DNA of 64,000 nucleotides from Hypholoma sublateritium FD-334 SS-4 (Eukaryota > Basidiomycota > Agaricomycetes > Agaricales > Strophariaceae), in NCBI GenBank assembly GCA_000827495.1, contig KN817644.1:42645-106644 (forward strand), given 5' to 3'. The stretch's first letter is position 1. Every line of letters begins with the position of its first letter. Below, one piece after another: positions 27,293 through 40,537 of the stretch. Below the pieces are notes generated by a model that was given only the letters and a program-made list of their open reading frames with translations, did no database searches and was not told where the DNA came from. The position numbers were made by a program, and so were the translations under genes.

Positions 27293-30200
27293 ATGGGAGA
27301 TTTCGCTCAGAGGACGACACAGCTAGGAGCTTTACGTGGGATACTGGGAAGTTATCCCTACTCAGTGGGATTGCTTAGAGAGATCTTACAGAACTCGGAC
27401 GACGCCCAAGCATCCAAGCAGGTGCGTGATAATATTCTCTCGCGTAGATAACGTATTGACCTGTTGCAGATCTTTGCTTTGGACCGTAGAACACACCCAT
27501 CGGCCTTACTACTGCATCCCAACCTCGCTTCTACTCAAGGGCCGGCATTATTGGCCTATAATGACGCCAAATTCAATGAAACCGACTGGAGTGCGCTCCA
27601 AACTACATATGAGTCATCAAAGGTTGATGACTCTTCGTACGTGCTGCTCGTACCTTATATATCTCACATCTAATCGTCTGTGCAGGAAGATCGGCAAATA
27701 TGGGGTTGGGTTTCGCTCCGTGTTCCACGTAAGACGCTGCCTAGGTCACCGACACTCCACTAACATACTCTTGACAGATCACTGATTGTCCTCAAATTGT
27801 ATCTGGAAGCACTTTCGCAATGTTTGACCCTTTGAAAGCGTTTACGGATTCCGCTGGCCGCAGAGACGATCTTCGCCATACGATGGCCAATAGTCCTGAC
27901 CATTTGACTTCTTTCAGCGGCTTGCCAGTGCCAATACCGTCTCTATCAAACCCCAATGAATTTGATGGCACTGTGATTCGTTGTCCATTACGGAGCAAAG
28001 CCAGCGATATCAGCTCTAAACTCGTACGCCCAGCCGACATCGCTCACCTTTTCCACGAGTTTGTATCCGAAGAAATTGGCATTTGCTTGCTATTTCTTCG
28101 GCACATTCGACACATTGAAATTTATGACGTCAATGAGCGGGGAGAAACAACAGTTGTCGCCGATCTAACTATTTCTCGTTCTCTGCCAATTCTTTTCGAA
28201 GACGACAAAGTTGAGACCTACACTGCAATTGTGAAAATGCGAACTAGGGATCAGGCAAAAGAGAAATCTTGGCGCATTCTCCATAGTCGTTCTGACCAGC
28301 AGGAAATCATCCAGCTCCTTGGGAAGGACGACATCCGCGAAACACTCAAGAAACACAAGCTTCTTCCCGATATTGGAATTGCCATTCCTACATCCATTAC
28401 GACAGAGAGGGAAATATTCGGGCGTCTATTTACCTTTCTCCCGCTCCCGCTTCCAACAAACTTTCCAGCTCACATTCATGCATATTTTGCCTTGTCTCAA
28501 TCAAGACAAAATCTCCGTAATTCAAGTGAAATCGGTCTAGTACCGGGGTCCGATGATCAGTACGTCTGGATATTCCTCTGTCGGTCACGATGTCACTTAA
28601 TCTGTCTCTCAGCACTCTTGTTCGATGGAACGAACATTTGTTTACCCGTCATATCCCTCGAACTTGGGCTAAGTTGCTGGAAATTCTTGTCAACAACCAT
28701 GGCGAGATCGAAGACATCTTCAATGCATGGCCACCCGAGCAACCACCTGCTTCAAGTGGAGAAAGCCTCTACTGGGAAGCGTTACCAATAAATCTAATCA
28801 GATTCACAGCGACAGCTCAATCTCCGATATGGCCTGTTTATCAGTCCAATAAATCTTCATCTTCACGCACCGAGTTTGATTCTCTGAGCGCCTTGCTCAT
28901 CGTCGATCCAGCGGCTTCGACAAGGTTGTTAGGTGCATTGACGACAGTTGGCCTGCGGCTTACACGTCCACCCCCGTATATTTTTGACCTGATCAAGAAA
29001 TTGAATGTCGAGAGTGGGATCGTGTCTGCAATTTTGACACCGAAGGAAGCGCACTTGCACTTACTGGTTTGTTTTCATGTTCAGAAAACTGAACACTGGC
29101 TTACCTTTTTCTAGAATCATCTACCGGAATTGGCGAATGCATCAACAGATGATATCAACATCATCTCCGAATATCTGCTATCCAATAACGATGTTTTGAA
29201 TGTGGTTGGATTGCCTATTTTCCGCCTGGCCAACGATACCATCGTTGCACTGTCGCCTCTGGAGAAGCAAGAGGCGGCATTTGTTCTTTTTGACCGAAAG
29301 GCCTTCGATGTTTTTGGTGCATGTGATGACCACGCAATTCGTCTTGACCTTCTCCCGAAAATCGTTGCGGAAACCATTCGTGACCTTGGACCGAAGAAAC
29401 TGAACGTTGAAGTCCTCAAAGTGCCCAAAATTGTGCAATATCTTACTATATATCCGAACAGACTAGGTCTCGACGTTTCCGCAGGCACAACTGACCCACG
29501 CGCGCTCAAATGGCTCTCTGAGTACTGGATATGGCAGGAAACCTTCGCTCTCAAAGACGAGTTGTATTCGAAGATTCAAGGCCTCTATCTCCTGCCCTCG
29601 TCTCGCGGTTTGCGCCGGGCGGATTCTCCATTATTCCTTTCACGAGGCGCCCATCCTACGTCAGTACGGCACCTATCCTCCTTAGGCATCCCCTTCCTGG
29701 AGGACAAGTTATCTGACCGCGCTCAGTCTATTCTCATAGTATATGGACTATTGAAGAGCATCACCGACATTTGGGCCATCTTGGACTCTCTTCCAGCGTC
29801 TTTTGACCCCTCTCTCGCTCTTTCTAGGGATGCGTCCACGGCGATCTTGACACACCTTGCAAACAGCATCTCTACCTCCCGCGCCATGAATTCTGACCTC
29901 GAACCAGACCGCATTCGGCAATTGAAGAGCCTGCCAATATACCCCATTGCCGAGTTCCCTCCGTCGTCGCGTGCAATAGTCATCACTTGCAGGAGCCTTC
30001 CTGATGGTGACAAGATTAGGGCCATCGGAGCTCCCTCGTTCCTACCCACCATATCTGGCACCAGCTTTGTCCAATTTCCAGCACATAATGCGTTGGCGAT
30101 GAGCATCTTGCATTATATTGAATCACCGACTTCTAGAGTCCTTTCGGACCAAGAATTACTGGTTCTAACAGTTGAAAATCTTCTCGACCAGCCTGATCAC

Positions 30201-33200
30201 ATTCACGCGGCGATTTTGTCATACATGGAAATTCACCGCCGACAAGTCCCACCCTTCGTGCTCGACATGCTCAAACAAGTAGCTTTTGTGGCTGTGTTAG
30301 ATGGTTCTCGGAGACAACCAAAGGATGTCATCGATCCTTTTTCACCAATAGCTCCTTTGTATGCCACAAGCCCAGAAAGAAACGCGCGGAAGACAAACCC
30401 CTCCGATCAAGCCATCATTCAGGCCCTCCATTCCTTGAAGCTCATGCAGCATACTTTGACTGTTGACATTGTACAAGATAGGATTGGATATGTTGCTTCG
30501 ACCCCAAGCTCTTCACTCTCGATAAGCCTTTCTAGAAACCTGTTGACCCTTGTATCCCAAACCCACCTTGACTACACCAAACTCATTATCTCTCCGGAGC
30601 AAAGGTGGCTTCCGACCTCTCAGGGTCTTCGTGGATCAGCAGAATGTCGAGATACTGCGCAATTGTCGCGCCACCTTTTCGATGAAGTGTTGGCTATCCT
30701 CGAGAGCTTCGATTTGCCCAGATCGCTGAGACAGGCTCTTGGGTGGGACCAGCCGCTTCCAACGCACGTGCTCTTCCAACAGTTAGCAAAAGTCCTTGGA
30801 AATGATGGCGATATCTTCTCTGTCGTCTGCGACATCATCAAGCAGATTGGACGCCGAGTGCTCAACGACGACGAACTCGAAAGATTGAAGGACATTACAC
30901 AGAACAGGAAGTGGGTGCCAACAAGTGACGGACAGCTTTCAGATTCGTCGAGCGCTATATTCAGTAAACCAGTGCCTGATTCAGGGTTCTTCCAAATTTT
31001 CCATGCTGATGGACAAACCATGGCCCTTCTCCGAAAGCTGGGATGTTCGGATAAGTAAGTGTCGGATTGCCCTTCTTTTTCAGCCATTTCACTCACTTGC
31101 CACTTGTCAGACCCTTGACAGCCGGTATCATCTTGAAACTGCAGATATTGCGCGGTGCACAGCCTTCGTTGGAAGTAGTGACATCTGCGCTGGGCCTCCT
31201 TCGATCCATAGAGTCTGATCTGACTGACGAAGATCGCTCTCGGCTGTTAATTCCCGACATCAACTACAATCTCCGACCGTTTTCAGTTACATTCTTCAAT
31301 GATATTGGAGACGAAGCTAGGTTGATGACTGAAGATGACGATTGTATCTCTCACCCTCTTGTCGACGAATCTCTCTCTCGAAAGCTCTCATTAGGCCGAT
31401 TAGGTCTCAAATACGTTGGTCTCGGTATTCCTGGAGTAGATATGGGTGAAAAACCGGTTGTAACCGTTCGGAGGACGCTGACGCAGTACACCGAAAAGCA
31501 ATTTGTGACGGAATTCCTGGCCAATGCTGCTGATGCAAATGCGACTGAATTCACAGTGCTCGTCAACGGGTTCTCAGTCAAGCCTTCAGCGGCAATGTCT
31601 GTGCGCGCTCTGTATCCTGCGTTGGATAAGTTCTGCGAAGTGCCGTCGTTGGTTGTCCATAACAATGCAAAGTTCTCCGACAAAGACTTTACGGGCATAT
31701 GTCGGACTAGCGTCGGTGGGAAGGAAGGAAGGCGAGAAACAATTGGACAATTTGGCCTCGGAGCGCTCACGATGTTTCATTTCACGGAAGTGAGTTTTCT
31801 ATGCTTTGTGGCCAAAACGCTCATTGACACCTTTTCAGTTGGCCATCATCATCTCGAATGGTCATGTGTTATTCCTGAACCCGTCGAAAGGGCACTTGCC
31901 ATATCGTGATCAAGCTGCCTATTTGCTACCACTGGAACTAGTGAAGAAGTGCGTTGATTTTTACTGTCACATTCTATCTTTGTTGCCTTTGCATTTACTA
32001 CTCGTTTCTTGTATAGGCGTTATTCACGGCACCTTCTACCTGTGGATGGACTGTTCGGTTTTGACATATCAAAAAACGAACCATATGAAGGGGTACGTTT
32101 TGCGGATTGTTTTGTTCCTTTTTGATTAATGCCAATTTTTCCCAGACAATATTCCTGCTTCCTCTTCGAACGGAATCTCATTACGAGGGATCAATCGACT
32201 CTATCTCGCACGTTCCCTGGACAACTAATCAGGTGGAACTCAACATACTGAATGCGCTACGGGAATCGGCATCCAAGTGTCTTATATTTACCAAGCTCCG
32301 GCGCATTTCAGGAATGACTCGCGATGAGAATGGAGCTCAAACCACGGCGTGGAAGTTTGAGACGGAACATATTCATATTCATACTGAACCGAATACCGGA
32401 TATTCGATATCTGATGTAACAATCAAGGACGATTCGGATGCCTCAACAACCTGGAAAGTTGCTTCTACGAGGGTAGAAAACTTGACAGTGCAGATGCCTG
32501 AAGATCTGGAACTCTTTGCCAATGAACGACGGCTGCGCTCCCCAGCTGCTGGCCTGGCCATGTTGTTTGACGATTCGTCCCAAAAGGACAATTCATTTAA
32601 CTTCTTCTCGACTCTTCCGCTTGGAATCCAAAATTCGCTCCCGGTTCATGTAAATGCGTCATTCATCCTATCATCCGACAGAAGGCAAATTCGATTGGAC
32701 AACTACGGCGGAGCAGAAACGTCTTATAACAAGTGGCTTCTGACCGAAATCATACCCCCACTGTACTACTTCCTGCTCGCATATTCTCTGCACCATGGAG
32801 AAGCAACGGACAACGGACATTGGTGGCCTCGACATCGTAACAACGACGATCATCACTCTCGACTTATTGTGGATGCTTTCTATGGCCCGAAGCTCAGAAA
32901 TTGTGATCGGAAGCTTTTCCGATGTTTTTATTGGCCGTCGATATTACTCACTGTAAGGGAGGTCATTCTTTCGGGAGATGAATCTTCAAGTATCAGTGCT
33001 GCCCTCAAAGCTTTACAATCACGTCGAGTGGCTCAACTCTCGAAGGGTGCCTATCGCCTTGCTACCGACCATGCCGGAATCTCCAAAGTCACTCCAGCAT
33101 TCTTGAAGGAAGAAATCGCACAAGAAATTCCCCAAGTGTTTACACAAAATGTTGGCTTCAAGGTGTTGCAGGACATAATTGACTACCTCTCTCCTGGCAC

Positions 33201-35954
33201 GCTCGGTGACGACCCCACTAACTTAGTGGGATTGCGAATACTTCCTCTTGATAATGGCGAATTTGGGACCATTGTTCGTCTGGAGGATATCACCATCAAC
33301 AATACCGAGGATGATACTGAGCCTCGCCCTCGACTATACTTTGTATGGGCACCAAAAAGAGGGAAACCGCATAATTTCCGTTTCCATCATTTCGTTCATC
33401 ACAAACTTGCAACGTCAAAATTGTTGAAAATGGGAATCAATGTGGCATCTCTCAACTCACCAGCGATCAAAGCATTGATCGAAGAACGTTTAGACGCATA
33501 TTCTCCTTTCGAAACGCTCCCTCCCGAAATATGCCGTTGGATCGAAGACTTCTGGGAGAGTTGGATTGAATATGAGAGGCTAGGTCTACTGCCTTCAGAA
33601 ATATCGGACTTCCCGCTTGTCCCTACGCTCAATAACGGTGTATTCATATCTCTCGACCATTGCAGAGACGGGACGGCCTTGATTGTAGGGGGTAGTTCAG
33701 AAAATGACGAAGCAATCCGTGCTTGCTTAGTCAATCTGGGATTGATTGTTGTCCGCCTTGATCAAGAACCCACGCCGGACGCCCTTCAGACCATCTTCAA
33801 GTCGCCTGAATACCCAAAGCTGTCGATTACCAGTGTATTGACCGGCCTGTTATTACAACCGGATGACGTAGCCCAAAAATTCGCTGACATCGATTTGGAT
33901 ATGCAGCGAGCGTTCGCATCTTGGGCTCAGCGCAATGTTCATACTGTACCTGAACACCTTTTCGAAATCGCACACAAGATTCCAATCTGGCCCTCGGTGA
34001 AGACAGGATCTCCAGAAAAGCTTCGACCAGCCTCAGAAATTGATTTGCTCCCAGACGGCCTCCCACTGCAATCTACCGGACGCTTTATGAGCAGATCCGT
34101 CGCGGCACATCCTCAGCTGAAGTATCTGATCACCCCATTGCCACTCGAGGACATGGATGGTCAACTTGTGCTTCCCACTACTATGGATGCAGAGGAGACA
34201 AGGGACTACAGAGAGTTCTTGCGTGCATGGGTACCCCAGTTGCCTCAGTGGTACACCCGACCTATCCGAGTGCCTAATCACAATCGGGTCGTCACTTCTT
34301 CCAGCGATCTCTACGCAAGGCATCCTCTATTTGAAGCTGCGTTTGGAGCTGACTCAGAACACTTCGTCGCGCAGGAGCTCATAGAACTGGAAAGCCTCCT
34401 GCATAAGCACCAGCTTCGCCACGAAAGTCAGTTAGATGTGAACATGTTCCGCGTCTGCGCTCAGGCCCTGAGCAACGGGCAAGACGAAGATTTGGTCGCC
34501 CGAGCCGTTGTGCTCTTCCATGCGTACTGCTTCTCACTGCCTATGCACGTTAACGCCGGCGAACCGGACATTTGGCACGAACTTGACCAGATTTCGTTTG
34601 TTCCTCGGGATACGACTTCTGAACGGCGGCTTGACACTCAAGCCCAACAACTCGATGCTTTTTTGAACATACCGCTCAGTATCACCAATCTTCCTGATGT
34701 TGTAGCGCCTCTCAACCTGGTGAGGAAGGAGTTTGAGGCTGTGGCGTGGACACAACGCGCTCTGTTTGCTGAGCAGCCACATCAACGGGTACTGCTGGCG
34801 TATCCGGCTTTGGGTCGACCGGATATCTCTGATGCGGTATGTGTTCGAGATGGCATGAATATTTCAATATCCCAATGACATATGTTGTAGATCCAGCATT
34901 TGAAGGCACTCTCTTCTATGCGATATTCTTCTGTAGGCCAACAGCAAATCATCCTGCATGATCTCAAGGAAACATATGCATTCTTGAGCGGCAATGTTTT
35001 ACTTGCAACCGAGGACGATCGTAGGCAACTCGCGACGAACTCGTTGTTCTTGAATGTCGATGACCCTGACAACGACCCGTGGCTTTGGGATGACTGCGAG
35101 CATCTCGTCTTTGAAACGCACGATACGGAAGGCTCGTTCAGATATGTTCGCTCATTCCTCAAGCCGTATTCGCAACTTCTTCGACATATCGGGGCTCTGG
35201 AGGTCCATCATCCCAGCTATACTTCCGATCACTCTTCGAGCTCTGAATCTTCGAAGCTGGAAGCCATTCGGCAAGGATTCGATATGCTGCGCAAGCAGAA
35301 TCGCTCCCTCACCGACGTCGTCTTTGATGTGGACGACTCTAATGACTCTTTGGGTGAGGATCTCCCGCCATTGGTTGCCCATCGAGCGTTCCTGGCTGTT
35401 GCCAGTGATCATTTCTTGGACGCGTTCTGTGGCGACTTCGTAGAGTCGCGTGCAGCTTCGCAGGATCACCCGGTGAAGATCAATGTGCTGGATCATTCGA
35501 GAGAATGTGTTCAGTCAGTTCTGGGTATGTGATAGAATTGTGTATGTGTGCCCCATTTATAACTCGTTCTGCAGATTATATCTACACGGGGATCCAGTCC
35601 GTCGAAGATGCACCTTTGGACCTGCTCCTCCAGATAATGAAGCTTTCTGGCTACTGGCGTATCGCCGATCTGTTTGAAGATATGCAGAAAGAAATCGTGA
35701 CTCGGAGGTTGATTACGCCTGAGACGCTGGATTCCAGTCAGTTCAATGCATACCCTCCATCGAGCCCCATACTAATATTTGGGTTTATGTAAACAGTAAA
35801 AGAATTTGCGGAGGCTGCCCGTGCCGAAAATCTTGTTCGCACATGTGCAGAATACGAAGAACGGAATGCCGCGTTTATTGCGAAGGTTCGTCAGAGCGTG
35901 CCCTTGGACCAAGACAGCGTTCAGGATGGCTCATCGCAACGAGATGATGTGTAG
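27293..35954 (+). CDS. Sacsin-like protein: two HSP90-type ATPase modules and C-terminal BTB domain
   Basis: Giant protein of 2674 residues. Exons are 27293-27421, 27470-27636, 27686-27728, 27778-28559, 28613-29066, 29115-31054, 31111-31789, 31839-31948, 32017-32092, 32146-34836, 34891-35524, 35575-35736 and 35797-35954. ATPase module 1 opens the protein: the N-box is LREILQNSDDA (about residues 30-40) and the G-box is KIGKYGVGFRSVFH (about 100-113), as in sacsin/Nov proteins. A second module follows at about 1290-1400, with EFLANAADAN and GQFGLGALTMFHF. Both start long sacsin-repeat-like regions. The C-terminus, about 2490-2610, is a BTB/POZ domain (LTDVVFDV, LVAHRAFLAVASDHF, SVLDYIYTG). Sacsin acts as a chaperone-like scaffold; BTB domains dimerise or recruit cullin-3. 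A link to ubiquitin ligase is inference. Upstream exons cannot be excluded. Confidence 0.85.
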
Positions 35955-36281
35955 CTTGAAATGTCGACGGGATTTGATTTGGTTTCTTTAATGATAAAAA
36001 ATGTCTTCAAATGTTTTTTTTGGCTGTGTTAACTTTACTTTGAATATCAATACACATTTGCCTTGATATATGGAATATGTCATACTTTCACAAGTTGAAC
36101 CAATAAATGCCAGTCGAGGAAATGAAAGCGATAGTAAGTAGTACCGGAGTGGGGTGGGCTGTCGAAATATGTGGAACGTGACTACATTACATCAGCAACA
36201 GTGCCTACGCGTCCCTGGTGCTTGCGCGTTTCTTACAACCACCTTCAACGCCATACCCTAATTCCATACCTTTCTTGACCA
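35955..36281. other. Intergenic, PRE4 promoter
   Basis: The 3' flank of the sacsin-like gene followed by the PRE4 promoter region. No further gene is seen. Confidence 0.4.
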
Positions 36282-37354
36282 ATGGACCACTTTCCAACAA
36301 ACTGGGGCCGTCCAGTAAGTCTTTGGCTTTTCGATCTGCACTCTATGTAGCTCATTGTTCGCCATTTGGACAGCGAAGTGAGGCGTTTGACGCGTATGGA
36401 ACATATCCGATCCACCAACGGCCCAAGACCGACTCCTTCAGCGCAGGAGTTCAACGGACACAGTGGGAGCTTATATAAAACTATGTCAATACCGTACTGA
36501 CAAAACTCACTGAAGGCAGCCGATCGTCACCGGAACGAGTGTTCTAGCAATCAAGTACAAGGACGGTATTATGATGGCGGCGGACAACCTTGGTGTGTTA
36601 CAGTGATCAATATTGTTTCACGAACAAGCCTCTCAAACTTGTGTATTTAGCATCATATGGCTCGTTGGCTCGTTTCAAAGATATACAACGCCTTCACCCA
36701 GTCGGAAACAACACCGTCATCGGTGCAGGAGGCGACATGTCCGACTTCCAATACATCCAAACAATTCTCGACGAGCTCATCATCGATGAATTCACCGCTC
36801 AGGATGGCCACTCTCTGGGCCCCGCTGAGATACACGAATATCTTGCACAAGTAATGTATGCTCGGCGGACGAAGATGAATCCCCTGTGGAATTCTCTCCT
36901 TGTTGGTGGCTTCAAGGACGGCAAGCGGTATGCTCCCCGATAATGATATACGATACCTTTCTGATTTCTATGACCGGCAGTTTCCTTGCTTACGTTGATC
37001 TTCTGGGAACTACCTATACAGCATCGACACTTGCCACTGGATTTGGAGGCCATCTCGCACAACCACTACTTCGTTCCGCCGTCGAAGGTAAAGAAGATAC
37101 CTTGACGGAAGAAGAAGCACTAGCTATCATTGAAAACAGCATGAGAGTGCTCTTCTACCGCGACGCTAGGAGTTTGAACAAGGTACGTTAAGACTTCTTT
37201 CAAACGGGGACCCGTTGTGTAATCGCATTGTTGCTTTTAGTATCAAGTCGCTACTATTACCGAGTCCGGTGTGAAGATATCAGAATCCAAATCCGTCGAG
37301 ACATCATGGTCGTTCGCGGAAGGGATTCGGGGCTACGGCGCGCAGGTCCAGTGA
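36282..37354 (+). CDS. PRE4: 20S proteasome subunit beta7 (Pre4)
   Basis: Non-catalytic beta subunit of the 20S proteasome core, 263 residues. Exons are 36282-36314, 36374-36462, 36516-36592, 36651-36927, 36981-37182 and 37241-37354. The protein opens MDHFPTNWGRP and carries PIVTGTSVLAIKYKDG and MMAADNLASYGSLARF, which identify beta7. It has no catalytic N-terminal threonine context, as expected for this subunit. Later blocks are NPLWNSLLVGGFKDG, GTTYTASTLATGFG and the C-terminal tail that in yeast reaches across to the opposite ring. Length is normal. Confidence 0.94.
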
Positions 37355-38119
37355 TTGTTTGATACGAAATTGTAATGTACCTCTTCAGACTTGTGATGAT
37401 ATGTTCCATTCGAAAGACGCCCTTTGACATCAAAACATGACACGGAGAACCGCCGGAGGTACGAGTAAGGTAGTGGTATTTAATGCGCTTCTTGATATAC
37501 GCAGGCCTTCAAATGTGATTCGTTAGAATTGACCCTCGCAAGCCCATGCCCCTTGATTTGATCTGTAGTCATTGCAAGATTAGCGCTCATTGGCTCCTCA
37601 AGTTATTTACGGCAAGACTTAGAGGTCGCGGACTAGAAGGTCAGCTCTCACGATCCGTTTCATCCATTCGTTCATCACAATCATCAAACAGCCATCTCGG
37701 AAGGCACACACAGCAAGTCCATCCTATTCAATGCAGCGCCACCCGACATCAATTGTTGATCATGAGTGGCTGCCAGCGGTCAGTCAGTACACGTTCGGTT
37801 GCGCTCGGGTCTTTCGCTGCCGCGAGTCTCCCTAGCACCCACGTTGAGAATTCCCATCAAGACATATCGGACCTGCCACGGACTACCCAATGGTTGGAAA
37901 ACAGTTCCCTCTTGTTCTGCTCTCTTTTCATTCTATATCGAGAAGGCTGGCACTTTGTCATATTCAACTTTAAGGTAAGGACATGCTCTTCTTTTTAGCT
38001 CCAGCAGGCTAACGACTCATTCAAGGGCTTGTTCCCTTTCAACAACCTTCGTTTAGGCTGGTTCTTTCTTCCACGGCGCTGGGATCGCCGACCCACTTTT
38101 CCCTGGCATTTCGAGCGCC
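37355..38119. other. Intergenic, promoter of type I membrane protein copy 1
   Basis: No gene is supported. Short open frames at 37546-37998 on the plus strand lack coding character. The right end must hold the promoter of the gene at 38120. Confidence 0.35.
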
Positions 38120-39987
38120 ATGCTGCTATTCCGTTTGCAGCTATGCGTCTTCTGCATCTTGGTGGCCTGCACTGTGCCGTCCTCAGCCCAGGCCAGTGGG
38201 TTGTTTCAATGGGACTTCGTGAACAATGTGAGCTGCTTCTAGTGGCGTCCGTCTTCCAGCCCTGATATCTGTCGCTCGAAGGACTTGTCGACATCACTCC
38301 CAACATGTCTATCCCTGCCAATCATTGTGCAATCAAATAATTCCGCGACCAATAATGCCCAGGGAACCCCACCTTACTATATGATTGCATTCTCCGTCGG
38401 GGGGACGCCAACGACGACACTGATTGGGACAGATGAGAGTAATTTGAGCTGGACGATTACGGAACCTGCTGGTGAGTTGGATGAGTGCCTTTTAACTGAA
38501 TCTTGAACACTGACTTTGGATCCTCACCGCTTCAAGGCTCTCAGCTGATATTGAGCGTCGTTGATGCCAACGGAAGCGCTGGAGGGGTACAACCTCGTAT
38601 TTTTACAGTGAAAAGTGATTGCCATTTCTCATGTTCATCTTCTTATCGCATCCTGATAAAATTTACCAAGTTGGGCCAAACACGCAATGCGTTACTAGTC
38701 CAGTTCAAACTCCCCCATTTAACGTGAAAGCAAACGTCACTAGGGATTTGCAGGCCTGCCAACCATGGGGCTTGACTGCGATGGGTGGGGTGCCACCATA
38801 CACGGCGACCATTATTCAGCTCGCGTCGTCGAATGTCACCAATATCACCGGACTTGCGGAGGGCAGCTTCACATATATCAACGATGGGAATGCCGACGGA
38901 CAGATTATAGGTCAGCATAATATTAATAAATATCCGAAATGCATTAACATTATGACCTTGGAATTGTAGGCGCCTTCAGTGATGCGTAAGTCTCTGTACT
39001 GAGAGTTCAAAGCAGTTCATGTCTTACATTTTTATAGCACTGGTCGCTGGGCCTCCGGAACGCCATTGGTCAATACTTCAGGTGAGCGATATGGGATGCA
39101 GTGTATCGGCATACGTAACAAACTGCGTGCCACTATCAGACTCAGCCCAAACAACCTGTGCAGGCTTTTACAGCTCCGGCGGCAGCGCGATGTCGGTTCC
39201 ACAGACAGATTCTCCTGCACCAACTGGTAACCAGCATTCTGTCGCCATCGTTCTCTCCATTGGGTTTTTGCTGCTGTTCGTCGGCGCCGGCGTTGTTGGG
39301 TTTTGCTACCTTCACAGGGGACGACAGCGCCGCCGTCAGGCTATGCTATCACTCATCACCCCGCGACGATTCGTTGAGGTCGAATCACAACTGCCGTCCG
39401 CCCACAGTGTCGCTGTAGATGGAACAGGGTCTTGGGACTTTCCGCCGCGGGGCGGTGCGTCGAGTTGGGCAGTGCCGACGCTACCGCCTGGCTTGCGCAG
39501 AGAGGGGGCTTCAAACCATTCCCGCAACCCCACCTCGCAGTCCTCGACGAACGCGCTGTCGTACACCTCGTGCGTCGGAGAACCGGACGCGGCGCCTGCT
39601 ATGCCTACCAGCAGGCCAGAGTCCGGGCCCGCGAGACCGCCGTCGTCTGGGCCGCCTAGAATGCGCCAGGGTTTCAGCAGATTCCCGACGTCGTCCGTAC
39701 GGTACTCCGTCAAGCAGCTCGAGGCCGACGACGCCGCGGTGGCGTCCCCGGACTCGGAGTACCCGCTCCAGTCCGCGATCAGCGACCGGAGTAGTGTGCT
39801 GGGGCGGCAGTCGTCTGTGGTGATGGGTACGCGGTCAGGGAACCGCTCGGGACGTGGGGTGGCCGCTGGTGCGCCGATTGAAGAAGAACCCGCCGGCGTG
39901 TATCAATACGAGGACGGCGGGTCCTTCGGGGAGCTGCCGCCACCGCCGCCATACAATGTCCAAGGTGGAGTGGACCGCACATCATAA
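38120..39987 (+). CDS. Four-cysteine type I membrane protein, copy 1
   Basis: 507 residues in seven exons: 38120-38227, 38282-38471, 38537-38614, 38671-38910, 38970-38985, 39038-39081 and 39140-39987. Signal peptide (LQLCVFCILVACTVPSSAQA), an extracellular region of about 225 residues with conserved Cys in LPTC, TQCVT, QACQPW and TTCAG, one transmembrane helix at about 260-284 (AIVLSIGFLLLFVGAGVVGF), then HRGRQRRRQAM and about 215 disordered cytosolic residues rich in Ser and Pro. The extracellular part has two similar halves, each with GxPPYYMI- or GVPPYTAT-like strands, suggesting two beta-sandwich domains. Family exons 3, 5 and 6 (78, 16 and 44 bases) are the same size in all three copies. 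Function is unknown; a cell-surface sensor or adhesion role is inference. Confidence 0.8.
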
Positions 39988-40072
39988 CGTAGGCATATGG
40001 TTTTGCAATTGAGCAGTTTATAAGGAGAGTCTGAATTATCAATCAATCCGAAGTTGATATACACAAGGCACG

Positions 40073-40537
40073 CTAAGCCCAAGACTGAGCAGCTCTGGGA
40101 GACGCAGGCGCAGCCCGGCGTCTCCTGATCAAAAACATGCCTCCGTACGATCCCACCCCCTTCAAAACCAATGCGATCCCTTCAATGACCACACCGCATG
40201 CGTAGAGAGCGACCCCAGCAAACGCAATAGGCGTGGTGAGAACCATGACACACCCCCTCCCGACATCGCTCAGAATGGTTCTGTGCTCGGCAGGAATTTC
40301 TTCGAGTAAGTTATTGATGCTCCATCGCGATCGTATAGGCGCGCGCTCGCCGTCGTCGGGCGTAAGCTGGATCGGCCCTAGCCCATAGGGAGTGGGTCCC
40401 AGATCAACTGGGGCAATAATCGATTCTGGCTTGCTGTCTGCACTGGTAGGTTGGAGGAAGGGCTGCGTTTCATCGTCGGATTCTCGCATCCAGAGCTCGT
40501 TTGAATGAGTTGGAGCTTCGGATACGGCCGCTGCCAT
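40073..40537 (-). CDS. Small membrane-hairpin protein, copy 1
   Basis: Unrecognised protein of 154 residues, single exon. The N-terminal half is polar and probably disordered. The C-terminal part has a hydrophobic hairpin: VGRGCVMVLTTPIAFAGVA then YACGVVIEGIALVLKGVGS, shared with the two minus-strand genes at 41506 and 42552. Both helices are Gly/Ala-rich, and a basic tail (IRRRRAA) follows. The ATG at 40537 is preferred; an in-frame ATG at 40576 lies upstream, separated by an intron-like GT-AG stretch. Confidence 0.65.
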   Translation of the reverse strand: MAAAVSEAPTHSNELWMRESDDETQPFLQPTSADSKPESIIAPVDLGPTPYGLGPIQLTPDDGERAPIRSRWSINNLLEEIPAEHRTILSDVGRGCVMVLTTPIAFAGVALYACGVVIEGIALVLKGVGSYGGMFLIRRRRAAPASPRAAQSWA

